This document shows, one piece after another, positions 46,670-56,308 of a stretch of DNA of 64,000 nucleotides. Under the pieces are notes generated by a model. It saw only the letters and a list, made by a program, of their open reading frames with translations, did no database searches and was not told the origin of the DNA. Source of the stretch: a bacterium (GTDB lineage: Bacteria; Zhuqueibacterota; Zhuqueibacteria; Oleimicrobiales; Geothermoviventaceae); NCBI GenBank assembly GCA_028275345.1, contig JAPWUV010000001.1, positions 558,001-622,000 of the forward strand. The letters run 5' to 3'. How positions within the stretch are numbered: position 1 is the first letter of the stretch; every line of letters starts with the position of its first letter. The position numbers and the translations under genes are program-made.

Positions 46670-48120
46670 GCGTTCAGATACCAGCGCTCAACTGGACGAG
46701 CATCGCCCCCCACATGGCTCTTGCAGCAGGGGGAATCGTGCTCCTGATGTTGGCCATTTCCAGGAGGAGGCAGGACACGGCTTTGGCGTTCACGTTCGCG
46801 CTGGCCAGCGTAGCCTTGGCGTTCATGCTGGCCCTTCGTTTGTGGGGACGCCAGGAAGTTGGGTTCGGCGGTATGCTGGCTCTCGATGGCTTCGGTACCA
46901 GTTTCAGCCTGGTTTTCCTGCTGGGAGCGGCGGTTGCCATCCTTCTTTCGGCGAACCACCTAGAACGGAGCTACCTACTCTACCCGGATTATTTCGCCCT
47001 CATTCTTTTCGCCACATTGGGCATGATGTTTCTGGCTTCCGCGACCAACCTGGTGATGATGTTCCTGGGGTTGGAGACGCTTTCGGTTTCCCTGTACGTG
47101 CTCGCCGGGCAGCGCCGCACAGACCCCCACTCCCTGGAAGCGGCGCTGAAGTACTTCCTCTTGGGGGCTTTCGCGACGGCGTTTTTCCTGCTCGGTGTGG
47201 CGTTGCTTTACGGCGCTTGTGGCTCGCTGGCATTGGCGCAGATTGGCCAAGCGCTTGCCCAGGATGGCTCGCGGCCGAACGCGCTGCTTGCCTTTGGCTT
47301 CCTCATGCTGCTTATTGGTTTCGGCTTCAAGATTGCGCTTGTCCCATTCCACATGTGGACGCCCGACGTGTATCACGGGGCTCCGGCTCCGATCTCGGGC
47401 TTCATGGCGACAGGCTCGAAGGCAGCGGCATTCGCTGCGCTTGTGCGACTATTCCTGGGAGCCGCCGGTGGGTCGGCGGCCCAATGGACTGACCTCCTTT
47501 GGCTTCTGGCTGTGCTGACCATGACGGCGGGGAACGTCATCGCCGTGGTGCAGGACAATGTGAAGCGCATGCTTGCCTACTCCTCGATCGCCCACGCAGG
47601 CTACGTCCTGACGGGGGTGGTGGCGGCTAATGAGCTTTCGGTTCCCAGCGTGATCTTCTACCTTTTGGCTTACACGCTCATGAACCTGGGTGCCTTCGGG
47701 GTGGTGGCTGCCCTTTCCACGAGAGAGGGGGAAAGGCAGGAGATCAGCCGCTACGCCGGGTTGGGACACACGCAGCCCGCGCTCGGCGCAGCCATGGCTC
47801 TCTTCATGTTCTCCCTGGCGGGGATTCCCCCGACGGCGGGGTTCATGGCCAAGCTCTACGTGTTCAATGCGGCCCTCAAGAGCGGCTATCTCTGGCTGGT
47901 GATCCTGGGGGTGGTCAACTCCATGGTCTCCGTGTACTATTACCTGCGGGTCGTCGTCTACCTTTACATGCGTGACCCGGAGGAAGGCGTGGCCATCGCC
48001 CCCCTGCCGAGAGGCTTGGCGGTGGGGCTCGCCATCTGTGGACTTGGGGTTCTCTGGTTCGGCGTGTATCCGGCCTCCGCGGTGGATTTCCTGCGGAGGG
48101 CTGTGATGCTACTCGGGTAG
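46666..48120 (+). CDS. nuoN: NADH-quinone oxidoreductase subunit N
   Basis: The 484-residue NuoN, with MFLGLETLSVSLYVLAG (conserved Glu), FKIALVPFHMWTPDVYHGAPAPISGFMATGSKAAAFAALVR (compressed; conserved Lys) and YSSIAHAGYVLTG. Starts at ATG 46666 inside the nuoM stop. It closes a JKLMN block; nuoA-I are not in this window, so the peripheral arm must be encoded elsewhere or this block serves another complex. Confidence 0.96.
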
Positions 48121-48430
48121 CGGCTGAAGCCGCAAGGAAACGCCGCCGCAGATTGGTCTCGCATCCCTTCTTGGCAACCCCCTCAGACCGCAGGACTCGT
48201 TGTGCGAGGTGCGGAGCTCAGACTCGAGGTGGCCGCGCTTAGGTTGTAGGCCCATCCTTTCCGCAAGCCTTTCCCTGGAGCTGAATTCGCCTCCGTACCG
48301 GGATGCCGGCAGGAAGCAAGAAGGTTTGTTTGCCTTCGCCGTCGGAGCAACGCCCCTCGAGTTCCGCCTTTGCCGCTCGTGTCTTCTCCGTTATTTCTGA
48401 GCGACCTTACCGCGGGAGTCGCATAGGCAG
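48121..48430. other. 310-bp gap between convergent genes
   Basis: Between the nuoN stop (plus) and the terminator of the minus-strand T9SS gene I see no gene, and no hairpin plus T-run for the nuo transcript. Confidence 0.5.
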
Positions 48431-48466
48431 AAAAAAGGAAGGGGATCCCCGAGGGGATCCCCTTCC
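48431..48466 (-). terminator. Intrinsic terminator of the minus-strand T9SS gene
   Basis: On the minus strand a long self-complementary hairpin (GGAAGGGGATCC paired with GGATCCCCTTCC, 48437-48466) is followed by TTTTTT (48431-48436). It starts 32 nt after the stop codon. Confidence 0.93.
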
Positions 48467-48498
48467 GTGAGGTCATCCGCGAGTCCGGGCGGGTACGA

Positions 48499-51400
48499 TT
48501 ACCGGACCAGCATCATCTTGCGCGTGGCCTTGAACTCGCCCGCCTGGATCTTGTAGAAGTACACCCCCGAGGCCATTCCCACGGCATCCCAGCTTGCCTG
48601 GTAATTGCCGGCGGGCAGGTAGCGGTTGACCAGTGTGGCGACCTTTTGGCCCGCCGCATTGTAGACTTCGAGCGTCACGTGGGCGGCCTTCGGGATGGCG
48701 AAGGCGATGGTCGTGGTCGGGTTGAACGGGTTCGGGTAGTTCTGCTCGAGGGCGAATTCGGTGGGTACCTGCCCGCCCGTCTGAGCCACGCTGGACACCA
48801 AGAGGGACACGGGAGCTGACTTCTCGCCCTCGTTGCCGGCGAAGTCGGTGGCCGAGATGGCGTAGTAGTACACCTTGCCCGTGTCCACTGTGGTGTCAAT
48901 GAACTGGTGCTCGGCCACGCGGGCGATGGGCTGGCCGAAGCTTCCGCCCTCGGTCCGACGGTAGATGTTGTAGTAGCGGACATCCTTCGGGCCGGACACC
49001 TCATCCCGGCTGGGTTCCCAGCTCAGGAAGACCTTATAGTCCGTCTGGGAGGCCGTGACCACGGCCGGCGGAGACGGAGCCAGGTTATCCCGAGAAATGC
49101 CCTGCGCCACGTTCGATTTCACGAACACGTTGGGATCGCTGGTGTGGGCGGAGACCATGAAGGAGGCGGGAACGCCATCGGCCAGCGTCGGGGCCACGTA
49201 GCGGTAGCCGTCCAGGTGAAGCTTCGGGATCTGGGCGATGTACGTCCAGATCTCCCCGTCCACCTCGTATACCTCGCCCGGCTGTCCGGCCATGGCGAGC
49301 ATGGTCTTGATATCGTTCACGTGCCGGGCGAACTTCGTGGCGCCTTCGGCGGGGGAGCTTCGCCACAGGTTGTAGTGCGTGATCTCGCGCTCCTCGAATA
49401 CACCGTACAGCGTTTCCGCCCAGATGGTCTGCTTCTCGCTGAAGGACGACCGCCACGTCACAATGACCTGCTTGCCATTGTCCTGCGGAACGTCCACGAC
49501 CGACTGGATGAGCGGATGGCCCAAGCCTGAGTAGACCACGATGTCGTCGATATCCACACCGACGACGTAGGAGTTATCGGACTTCAGGTGGAACCGGATG
49601 AGGAGGGTCTGCCCACCTTTCTTGAGAGCTGGGGTCAAATCCACGTTCAGATGCGCCAGATAGCTCAAGGGGCGCGATGTTCCGTAGTAGTAGTTCGGCA
49701 GGCGAACCAGATCCGACTTGATGCCGTCGTGGTCTTCCCAATGGAAGGCACGGGTCCACGTCTTGCCACCGTCGATGGACCAGTCGATGTTGAAGTCTGT
49801 ATTCTGAAGTCCGAACGGGCCCGGGATGCTGGGATGCGAGGTACGGAAGTAGACGTAGTACTGCATGTAAAGCGACGCCTCTCTCTCCAGGCCCGAGATG
49901 TCGATGGGTGGAGTGATCAGGTACTCATCCAGTACCTCGGAACTGTCGTAGGGCGCGGCCAGATCGGGACCGGGGTCGAGGTTGCCCCACGCGTACGAGA
50001 TGAGGGCTGATCCTTCCCCAAAGATGAACTTGATGTACTCCCAGGTGTTCACGTTAGAGCCAGTGGCAGTGCAACCACCGCCGTTGACCACCGAGAACCC
50101 GAAGTCCTCCAAACTCTTCTCTCCAGCCCGAGGCTCGAAGTCGCAGCGCCAGATCACTTCCTGGAGTGGTGGCCCGAGCACTTCGAAGGTGACCTCCACG
50201 GTGTTGTTTGTCAGGTCTTCGTCGCTGGGCGGGCTCACCTTGGCCTTGAAGACGTACGTACCCGGTTTCTCGACCGTCCACACGCGGGCAGGGGCCACGG
50301 GGATCTCGAGGACGCTATCCGGGCGGAAATTGGTCACATTCAAGCTGGCGAACATGTTCGGCCAAACCTTGACCAGGCTATCCCCGACCTGCTCGTAGAT
50401 GTCGCCCGTCCACCGGATCGTGCCCGTGATGGCCTGAAGGCCCGCGTTGGCAATGACAACACGTGGGACTACCTGCTTGCCCACAGCTGCCAGCTCGAGC
50501 CCCTTGGCGCCGAGAGCTTGCACATCGTAGGTAAGCCGGCCGATTCCGTACAGGACGACGTCGTCGAGGAAAAGACCGCGGGTATCCGCGCCGGTTCCGT
50601 CGCTGATCCACTGGAAGGCGATCCGGATCTTGTCGCCCGGCATGATCTGGGTGCCGAAATTCGGAACGCTAATCGGGGCTACCCCAACCCAGTTGGGTTG
50701 CGGATTCGCGACTCCGGACACGTTCACCACCGAGAAATTGTTGCCGGGGACGAATCCGTCCGCCACCATCTGCGAGCTGCCCGACTCCCCACCATCGTCG
50801 TAGAAGAAGACGGTGGTTCCGTCGCTTACGGTGATTTCATCGAGCGCCCAGTAGCCTTGGGCCGTGCCGTAGTCGCCCTTGCTGGAGAAGCGGATCTTGA
50901 TCTTCTGACCCGCCCAAGCCGACAGGTCGAGCGTCACATCGGTCCAGGCCGGCTGGGGATTGCTGCCATCGTAGGCTGCGAGGCTTGTGTAGCTCTGGAA
51001 ATTGTCCGTCGAGACGTCCACGGAGTAGTAGTCGAACTCCGGCTCGGAGTCGTATCGGTGCTTGAAGGACAGGGTCACCGTGGGGCCGGCAGCCGAGAGG
51101 TCGATCTCCGGGCTAATGAGCCACTGTCTCCAGTGCGGGATATCCACCGGCACCATGATCCAGGAGCTTGTGCCCGCTCCGGGGTTCGTGTTGGTGAAGT
51201 GCCACCAGCTTTCCACCTTCCCCACCAGATGCGCCAAACGGAAGGTCCCGGTCGGCACATCCACGTCGTAGTAGTAGCCCAGCTTCAGGCCCTTGAGCGG
51301 GCTCGCAATGCCGCCCACTTCCACCTGGGTCGGAAGCTGAATGACCGGGGAGAGCACGAAGTCGAGCTCTTCGTTCAGCGTGGCACGGGCGTGCCAGCTA

Positions 51401-51717
51401 TGGGTGGGGCTGTGGGCATTGGCCTCGGTGAGTTCCCATGCCGACAGCGGCTGGAAAACCCGTCCGCCTCCCGGCACGTCGACCAGGTTCCAGCTGGCAT
51501 CCGTGATCCAATTCCCCTGTGTCCCCTCAAAGTCGTCTGACCACAGGATGGGGCCCTGGGTCGTGCCGGCTTCCAAGTAGATCGCGGATTCGGGTAGCCG
51601 TGGCTTCTGCGCTTTCCCCGTCGTCGCGACGCGTCCCGATCCAGCTGTCGAAGCCCACGCAACTGCACTTGCCACGAGCACAAAGCCAGCCACAATACCT
51701 GCGCTTCTGCCTCTCAT
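48499..51717 (-). CDS. Large secreted protein with T9SS type A sorting domain
   Basis: A 1072-residue exported protein. After a signal peptide (residues 1-22) come several jelly-roll modules like those of M6 peptidase/MAM-type adhesion proteins (for example VTLSFKHRYDSEPEFDYYSVDVSTD and DVTLDLSAWAGQKIKIRF), a CARDB-like middle part, an Fn3 domain (about 880-975) and the type A sorting domain (EFALEQNYPNPFNPTTTIAFAI ... SGVYFYKIQAGEFKATRKMMLVR, compressed). No catalytic domain was recognised. It should be exported by the type IX system and bound at or released from the surface. Its leader has two AAAGGAGGTGAT elements. Confidence 0.88.
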   Translation of the reverse strand: MRGRSAGIVAGFVLVASAVAWASTAGSGRVATTGKAQKPRLPESAIYLEAGTTQGPILWSDDFEGTQGNWITDASWNLVDVPGGGRVFQPLSAWELTEANAHSPTHSWHARATLNEELDFVLSPVIQLPTQVEVGGIASPLKGLKLGYYYDVDVPTGTFRLAHLVGKVESWWHFTNTNPGAGTSSWIMVPVDIPHWRQWLISPEIDLSAAGPTVTLSFKHRYDSEPEFDYYSVDVSTDNFQSYTSLAAYDGSNPQPAWTDVTLDLSAWAGQKIKIRFSSKGDYGTAQGYWALDEITVSDGTTVFFYDDGGESGSSQMVADGFVPGNNFSVVNVSGVANPQPNWVGVAPISVPNFGTQIMPGDKIRIAFQWISDGTGADTRGLFLDDVVLYGIGRLTYDVQALGAKGLELAAVGKQVVPRVVIANAGLQAITGTIRWTGDIYEQVGDSLVKVWPNMFASLNVTNFRPDSVLEIPVAPARVWTVEKPGTYVFKAKVSPPSDEDLTNNTVEVTFEVLGPPLQEVIWRCDFEPRAGEKSLEDFGFSVVNGGGCTATGSNVNTWEYIKFIFGEGSALISYAWGNLDPGPDLAAPYDSSEVLDEYLITPPIDISGLEREASLYMQYYVYFRTSHPSIPGPFGLQNTDFNIDWSIDGGKTWTRAFHWEDHDGIKSDLVRLPNYYYGTSRPLSYLAHLNVDLTPALKKGGQTLLIRFHLKSDNSYVVGVDIDDIVVYSGLGHPLIQSVVDVPQDNGKQVIVTWRSSFSEKQTIWAETLYGVFEEREITHYNLWRSSPAEGATKFARHVNDIKTMLAMAGQPGEVYEVDGEIWTYIAQIPKLHLDGYRYVAPTLADGVPASFMVSAHTSDPNVFVKSNVAQGISRDNLAPSPPAVVTASQTDYKVFLSWEPSRDEVSGPKDVRYYNIYRRTEGGSFGQPIARVAEHQFIDTTVDTGKVYYYAISATDFAGNEGEKSAPVSLLVSSVAQTGGQVPTEFALEQNYPNPFNPTTTIAFAIPKAAHVTLEVYNAAGQKVATLVNRYLPAGNYQASWDAVGMASGVYFYKIQAGEFKATRKMMLVR

Positions 51718-51793
51718 CGTCTCCTTCTCCCGTTTTGGTTCACTGACCCACGGATTGAGCCAGCTTCACTCCATCTACTCTCCCTGCACCCAC

Positions 51794-51805
51794 ATCACCT
51801 CCTTT
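51794..51805 (-). repeat. Leader element AAAGGAGGTGAT, copy 3
   Basis: Exact copy on the minus strand, ending 76 nt before the start codon of the T9SS gene. The spacing is nearly the same as at copy 1 (77 nt). The gene has its own site (GAGAAGGAGA) just before its ATG. Confidence 0.7.
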
Positions 51806-51887
51806 CCATGCTGGAGTCCGACGCGCCCCGCTACAAACTCTCGACAGAACGGAAATCTTTCCTCGCAGCGGTTCCTCTGGTGGGTTT

Positions 51888-51899
51888 ATCACCTCCTTT
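51888..51899 (-). repeat. Leader element AAAGGAGGTGAT, copy 4
   Basis: Second exact copy in the same leader, 94 nt upstream of copy 3 and 170 nt before the start codon. About 22 nt after it the stretch CTGCGAGGAA occurs, which also follows copy 1. Confidence 0.7.
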
Positions 51900-51978
51900 C
51901 TACAGGCACGTACTAGCAGTTTGTCCCCCTCTTGCACTGCTCCCCGCCGAAACCCAGGTCTTGCCCCTTCACGACCCA

Positions 51979-52007
51979 ATTATATGCATTTCCCGTGGGG
52001 ATGTCAA
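51979..52007 (-). promoter_or_regulatory. Perfect-consensus sigma-70 promoter of the T9SS gene
   Basis: On the minus strand TTGACA (52002-52007), a 17-bp spacer and TATAAT (51979-51984), an exact match to both hexamers and the ideal spacing. Predicted start near 51972 gives a leader of about 255 nt that contains both copies of the 12-base element. Confidence 0.92.
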
Positions 52008-52423
52008 GATCGAAATCGTCTCGCCGCAAAGGTTGTATCAAGGCAAGGTCATGTGTCCGGCCGACGTTTCTTCGGCGCCCTGGCGTTCCTCATTTACCTC
52101 GCGTTGCCGGCGGGAGCCCTTATCTTCTGTACGGTAGACAGCTGTCGATCTCTCATTCCCACTTCGAGTATCTTCCGTCATGTTCATAACAAGGGGGGGA
52201 GGCGGTTCTATTTCCGGGAACGCCACGGGCGAGGCTGGCGCAAAGCGTTGCCGAGTCCCGGCGTGCCCTGCGATCCCGCCGGCTCCCGGTTGCAATCCAT
52301 TCCCGTCGCGCCCCAGGACGTCCCTTCTGGCCTTCGATCCTCGTTGGGCTTCGGGTGCGTGATTCCTGGTGGCCGCTGCCTGCCTGTATCCGCCGACTGG
52401 TGGCTCCAGCTCCATCTCCTCGC
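52008..52423. other. 416-bp gap with no recognised element
   Basis: Between the T9SS promoter and the end of the carboxypeptidase gene. Open frames here lack ribosome-binding sites and family signatures; I saw no clear terminator for the carboxypeptidase transcript. Confidence 0.5.
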
Positions 52424-54061
52424 TCAGTTTGCCGAATCGGTACAGTGGAGCGTCGTGCGTACGTGGATCTCAGAGTGCCCCTTGACGACGGGACAATTCC
52501 CCAAGCGTGCACTCCATTCGGAGGGTCGGAGGGCTCGATCGAAGAAGTTCCAAACGAGAAGGCCGTCGGGACTTTCCGGCTCGAGCAGCCACGCGATCAG
52601 CAAAGCAAGGGGCTGGGAGGTGGGGACGAGGTAGCTATTCGGCGGCAGGACCGCTTGCGCTGTATCATAATGGCCGGTCACGCTCAGAAGCCAATGCCCC
52701 TGGTACGGGAGCTTTCCAGTTTCGAGCGTCTCCAGGCGGAAGACTTCGACGGGACTGCGCAGGCTGTCGAGGGTACGGAGCACCGTGATGCCATGTCGGC
52801 AAAGCGTCTCTGCGGCTTCGGGAAAGGCCGGGCCGAAGGCGTACCACCGAGGCAGGCGGACCCTGGCCGTGGGGATGACGCATCCGAAGTAGGGCACGCG
52901 ATACTCAGCCGGCTGGTCCGTCTCGCGCCAGCGGACTCCGCGATCTCCGCTCGTGTCGGGGGCGAAACGATAGCTGAGGATGCGGATCGGCTCAGGACAG
53001 GGGGTCTCCTTGAAGCGTAGCGCGATCTCTCGGCCTGGCCCCCTTGCTGCAGCGTGGCGATCGGCCTCGCGGACAAGGCGCAGCATCTCCTCGCCGTGGG
53101 AACTGGTGTACTCCAGGATACTCGCCACAAACCGGTAGCATCCCCAGACGCGCTCCTCGAATGGTGCGTAGGCGTAGTTTTCAACCAGGATGGAGAAGCG
53201 GTTTCGAAGCCCGACGTAGTTTGTCCCGTACCGCGGGAAGGGATCGTACGTGACCCACCCGCTATCTGGCTGGCCCGGCACACGGAAGTTTCCGTAGGGG
53301 ATGACAGGGCTGCGGTAGCGCTGCTCCATCGCCTGCTCGACTTGTTGCATGAGACGGCTTCGGAGATAGTCGGTGATGCTGGGGTCGATATCTGGATTGC
53401 GCGGGATGTCGTAGGTGACTACATGCCGGTGTCGGGACCCGTCGGTGGTGTGGATGTCCACGAACAGGACGGGGTCCCATTCATTGAGCGCCCTCAGCAC
53501 CCCCCGGATCTCGGGGCTCTCCACCTTGGTGAAATCCCGATTCAAATCGAGGTCCTGGCCATTGTTCCGCTCTCCCACGCCGCCCTCCGGGCCGGCCTGG
53601 TCGCGACGATTGCGCGGGCTGATGCGCTCGTTCCCATCCGGATTAAGGAGGGGGACGAAAAGGAGGATCTGGTTCTGGAGTAGGTGCGCCTTGTCGCCAC
53701 AAAGGATGTCGCGGGCGAGCATTTGGAGGGCTTCTTTGCCCTCCACTTCCCCGGCGTGGATATTGGCTTCCACGAAGACAACCGGTTTTCCCGTCAGACG
53801 AGCCTCGCGAGGACTGGCCGGAGGTGGATCTCCGAGGATCAGCATCCACACCGGGCGTCCCTCCGTGCTCTTGGCGATCTGCTCAACCAGGATCCTCGGG
53901 CTCAGACGCTGGAGCTCTCCGACGAAAGCCTCCAGATCCGCGAGCCTCGAGGTTCGTTTGAAGCCGCTCGCTTCAGCGACGGTGAGAGGCTGAGAGAGAG
54001 CGGCGGAATGCACCAATTGCAGCACGAAGGCAGCAAGAAGCGACACTTTCCTCCGTCCCAT
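52424..54061 (-). CDS. Exported M14-family zinc carboxypeptidase
   Basis: A 545-residue metallopeptidase with a signal peptide (residues 1-24). The zinc ligands are His102 and Glu105 (NIHAGEVEG) and His204 (VDIHTTDG); Arg and Asn of the substrate pocket fit DLDLNRDF; Glu294 in ILVENYAY is the likely catalytic acid. A C-terminal region of about 180 residues follows the peptidase domain. ATG 54061 is chosen since GGAGGAGG lies upstream; the earlier in-frame start adds 100 residues without signature. Periplasmic or surface peptide trimming is likely. Confidence 0.88.
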   Translation of the reverse strand: MGRRKVSLLAAFVLQLVHSAALSQPLTVAEASGFKRTSRLADLEAFVGELQRLSPRILVEQIAKSTEGRPVWMLILGDPPPASPREARLTGKPVVFVEANIHAGEVEGKEALQMLARDILCGDKAHLLQNQILLFVPLLNPDGNERISPRNRRDQAGPEGGVGERNNGQDLDLNRDFTKVESPEIRGVLRALNEWDPVLFVDIHTTDGSRHRHVVTYDIPRNPDIDPSITDYLRSRLMQQVEQAMEQRYRSPVIPYGNFRVPGQPDSGWVTYDPFPRYGTNYVGLRNRFSILVENYAYAPFEERVWGCYRFVASILEYTSSHGEEMLRLVREADRHAAARGPGREIALRFKETPCPEPIRILSYRFAPDTSGDRGVRWRETDQPAEYRVPYFGCVIPTARVRLPRWYAFGPAFPEAAETLCRHGITVLRTLDSLRSPVEVFRLETLETGKLPYQGHWLLSVTGHYDTAQAVLPPNSYLVPTSQPLALLIAWLLEPESPDGLLVWNFFDRALRPSEWSARLGNCPVVKGHSEIHVRTTLHCTDSAN

Positions 54062-54420
54062 GCTTTTCCTCCTCCAGTGCCGCTCGTGTCGCGGGCGATT
54101 CTGGCCCTCCGGATCCGGGCACGTAATGCCGCCCGCGCCTCGGGAAGGAATCCTGTTGAGCACAATCCGCGGGTCACCGTCTTGTCCGTACCGGCCCTGC
54201 TCGGCCGAACGCGGGGCGGATCTGCCTTTCCAAAGATTACAGAACCCCTGGCGAAAACCCAAGCCTTTTGCCGGGGAAGGGTTGACTTTGGCGCCCGACG
54301 TGCTTAGCTTTAGCCCGGATGACGCCACGCTTCCGGCCGCCTTCGTGTTCGTTCCCGACCGGGACAAACGGAGAAGAGTCTCGAGCTCCCGATTCGACGC
54401 AAGCGAGGAGGGATTGCCTC
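54062..54420. other. 359-bp divergent promoter region between two peptidase genes
   Basis: Separates the carboxypeptidase (minus) from the S15-like hydrolase (plus). It holds one good plus-strand promoter (54282-54310); I could not pick a minus-strand promoter with confidence. Confidence 0.5.
54282..54310 (+). promoter_or_regulatory. Candidate promoter of the S15-like hydrolase gene
   Basis: TTGACT (54282-54287), 17-bp spacer, TAGCTT (54305-54310). The start codon lies 110 nt downstream. Confidence 0.6.
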
Positions 54421-56238
54421 ATGCGCCCAGCGATAACGCCCTCGCTGTTGTTAACCCTCGCGCTCAGCTCAGTGGCGTTCGGTCAACTCGTGCAAAAAGA
54501 TACCACCTTCCAGATGGACGACGGGGTGAACATCGACGCCACGTTCTTTCGCCCGAGCGGTTCGCCGCCCGACTCGGGTTTCCCCGGGGTGGTGCTCGTA
54601 CACGGGCTCGGAGGAAGCAAGAGAGATATGTTCAACATCGCGCAAATCCTCGGGTGGAAGGGCTACGTCGCGCTGGCCTACTCGGTGCGAGGGCAGGGAG
54701 GATCCGGTGGAGTGCGAACGTTTGACGGGGAACGTGAACGGCAGGACCTGCGGAGCCTGATCGCCTGGCTCGGCTCCCGTTCCTACGTCAATCCCCGGCG
54801 GCTTGCTGTGGTGGGGGGCTCGCAAGGAGGGCAGCATGCCTGGTGGGCCGCGATGTTCGGCCTTGGGGTGCGGACCATCGTGGCCGTTGCGGGCTTTGTC
54901 GGCGACCTCTCGTCGAACGGCTGTATCGAGACCGCCGTCCTGGATGTGCTCTCCAGCAGTCGGGTCCGCTACGACGCCACGTGGTCGAAGGTGCGGGCCT
55001 GGGTCCTGGCAGATAACCTCGACAGCCTCCAGGCGGTGATGCCGAACCGGGACGATTTGGTGAGCGATATCCGGATCCCGGTGATGCTTTCCTTCGCCTA
55101 CCGCGATTGGCTCTTTGCTGTGAACGAAGGCCTGCGGCAGTTCGATCTCCTCCCCGGGCCCAAGCTCCTGCATCTGGGCACCGGCTACCACGGGGCCCCA
55201 AGCTCAAACGAGGTGGAATCTGCCCTTTACGTGCTGGCGCTCAATTGGGTTGACCGGTGGCTCAAAGGAGTGGCTGCGCTTCCTATCCCTCAGGTGGCCT
55301 ACCACATCGACGGGACGTGGGAGCTGCGCGAAGCGTCGCGCTGGCCGCCTGAGGACGTGCGGTGGGAGACGTTCTATCTGAGCCCGGACGGCAAATTGGC
55401 GCGTCGACCGCCATCCTCAGCCACTCGATTCATCTTGGGGCAGAGGCTCTTGGATGGAAGCTACACGGCCGAGCGCGCCGCTGCCGACGGCTTCGGCCCG
55501 AGTACGGTGTCGAAGTTCCGGCTGGATGTGCTGGAGTTCCTCAGCGATCCCTTCCTGAAACGCACCGAGTGGGCCGGGTCGCCGGAGTGCCGGTTCCACC
55601 TGCGCTGGGGCCCGCAGAAGAGCCAGCTGCATGTGCAAGTGTACGATGTGGACCCGTCCGGGACCTGGCATTTCCTTCAGAGAGGCAACATTGCCTTGCG
55701 CTGGGGGAGACGGGACACCTTGGTGCATTTCCGGTGTCAGGCCTACGCACACGAGTTCGCGGAGGGGCACCGACTCGGGATTCGCCTCACCCCCATCGAC
55801 TTCGTGGAGGAGGAGGGACGCTGCTACGTGATCCCCTTCTTCAATGACTTCGAAGACACCCTGCTGGCGGAGGCGGAATCGCCTCTGGAGATCCTTTTCC
55901 CACTTCGCGGCGGAGAGCCAGTGGGTGTGGCGCAGCGGGCGGAGGCACGGCAGCTGCCGATCCAGTTTGAGCTCGGTCCCCCGCGGCCGAATCCCTTCAA
56001 CTCAGCTGTGAGTGCTGAGCTGCGCCTGCGCGCGAAAAGCTTCGTGGCAGCGAGGATCCTTGATCTCCGCGGCCGAGTGATCAAAGAGCTGGTGGCGAGG
56101 GAGTATCCTCCGGGTGCCCATCTTCTTCGCTGGGATGGGCTCGACCAAGCGGGCCAACCTGCTCCGAGTGGAGTCTACCTCTTATCCGTGCAGGTAGGGA
56201 AGGGGAGCGTCACTTCCAAGCTCTGCCTTGTGAGGTAG
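54421..56238 (+). CDS. Secreted S15/CocE-like hydrolase with T9SS-type sorting domain
   Basis: A 605-residue exported alpha/beta hydrolase of the X-Pro dipeptidyl-peptidase/CocE group. Signal peptide 1-21; hydrolase domain about 25-280 with VVLVHGLGGSKRDM, nucleophile Ser134 (VGGSQGG), Asp229 (AYRDW) and His257 (GTGYHGA); then the jelly-roll domain of S15 enzymes (about 300-510). The last 85 residues form a sorting domain (LGPPRPNPFNSAVSAELRLR ... SGVYLLSVQVGKG ... SKLCLVR, compressed). ATG 54421 follows GAGGAGGGA at 7 nt. Peptide or ester substrate not decidable. Confidence 0.87.
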   Translation: MRPAITPSLLLTLALSSVAFGQLVQKDTTFQMDDGVNIDATFFRPSGSPPDSGFPGVVLVHGLGGSKRDMFNIAQILGWKGYVALAYSVRGQGGSGGVRTFDGERERQDLRSLIAWLGSRSYVNPRRLAVVGGSQGGQHAWWAAMFGLGVRTIVAVAGFVGDLSSNGCIETAVLDVLSSSRVRYDATWSKVRAWVLADNLDSLQAVMPNRDDLVSDIRIPVMLSFAYRDWLFAVNEGLRQFDLLPGPKLLHLGTGYHGAPSSNEVESALYVLALNWVDRWLKGVAALPIPQVAYHIDGTWELREASRWPPEDVRWETFYLSPDGKLARRPPSSATRFILGQRLLDGSYTAERAAADGFGPSTVSKFRLDVLEFLSDPFLKRTEWAGSPECRFHLRWGPQKSQLHVQVYDVDPSGTWHFLQRGNIALRWGRRDTLVHFRCQAYAHEFAEGHRLGIRLTPIDFVEEEGRCYVIPFFNDFEDTLLAEAESPLEILFPLRGGEPVGVAQRAEARQLPIQFELGPPRPNPFNSAVSAELRLRAKSFVAARILDLRGRVIKELVAREYPPGAHLLRWDGLDQAGQPAPSGVYLLSVQVGKGSVTSKLCLVR

Positions 56239-56270
56239 AGGCTTTCCCTTTCGGATTCGGGGGAGGCCTT

Positions 56271-56304
56271 AGCCCCTGGCGACCCGACGCCATCGCCAGG
56301 GGCT
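56271..56304. terminator. Inverted repeat between convergent genes, possible two-way terminator
   Basis: Perfect 12-bp stem AGCCCCTGGCGA/TCGCCAGGGGCT (56271-56282 with 56293-56304), 10-nt loop, placed 32 nt after the plus-strand stop and 4 nt after the minus-strand stop. Neither side has a real T-run, so termination efficiency is doubtful. Confidence 0.5.
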
Positions 56305-56308
56305 CAAC

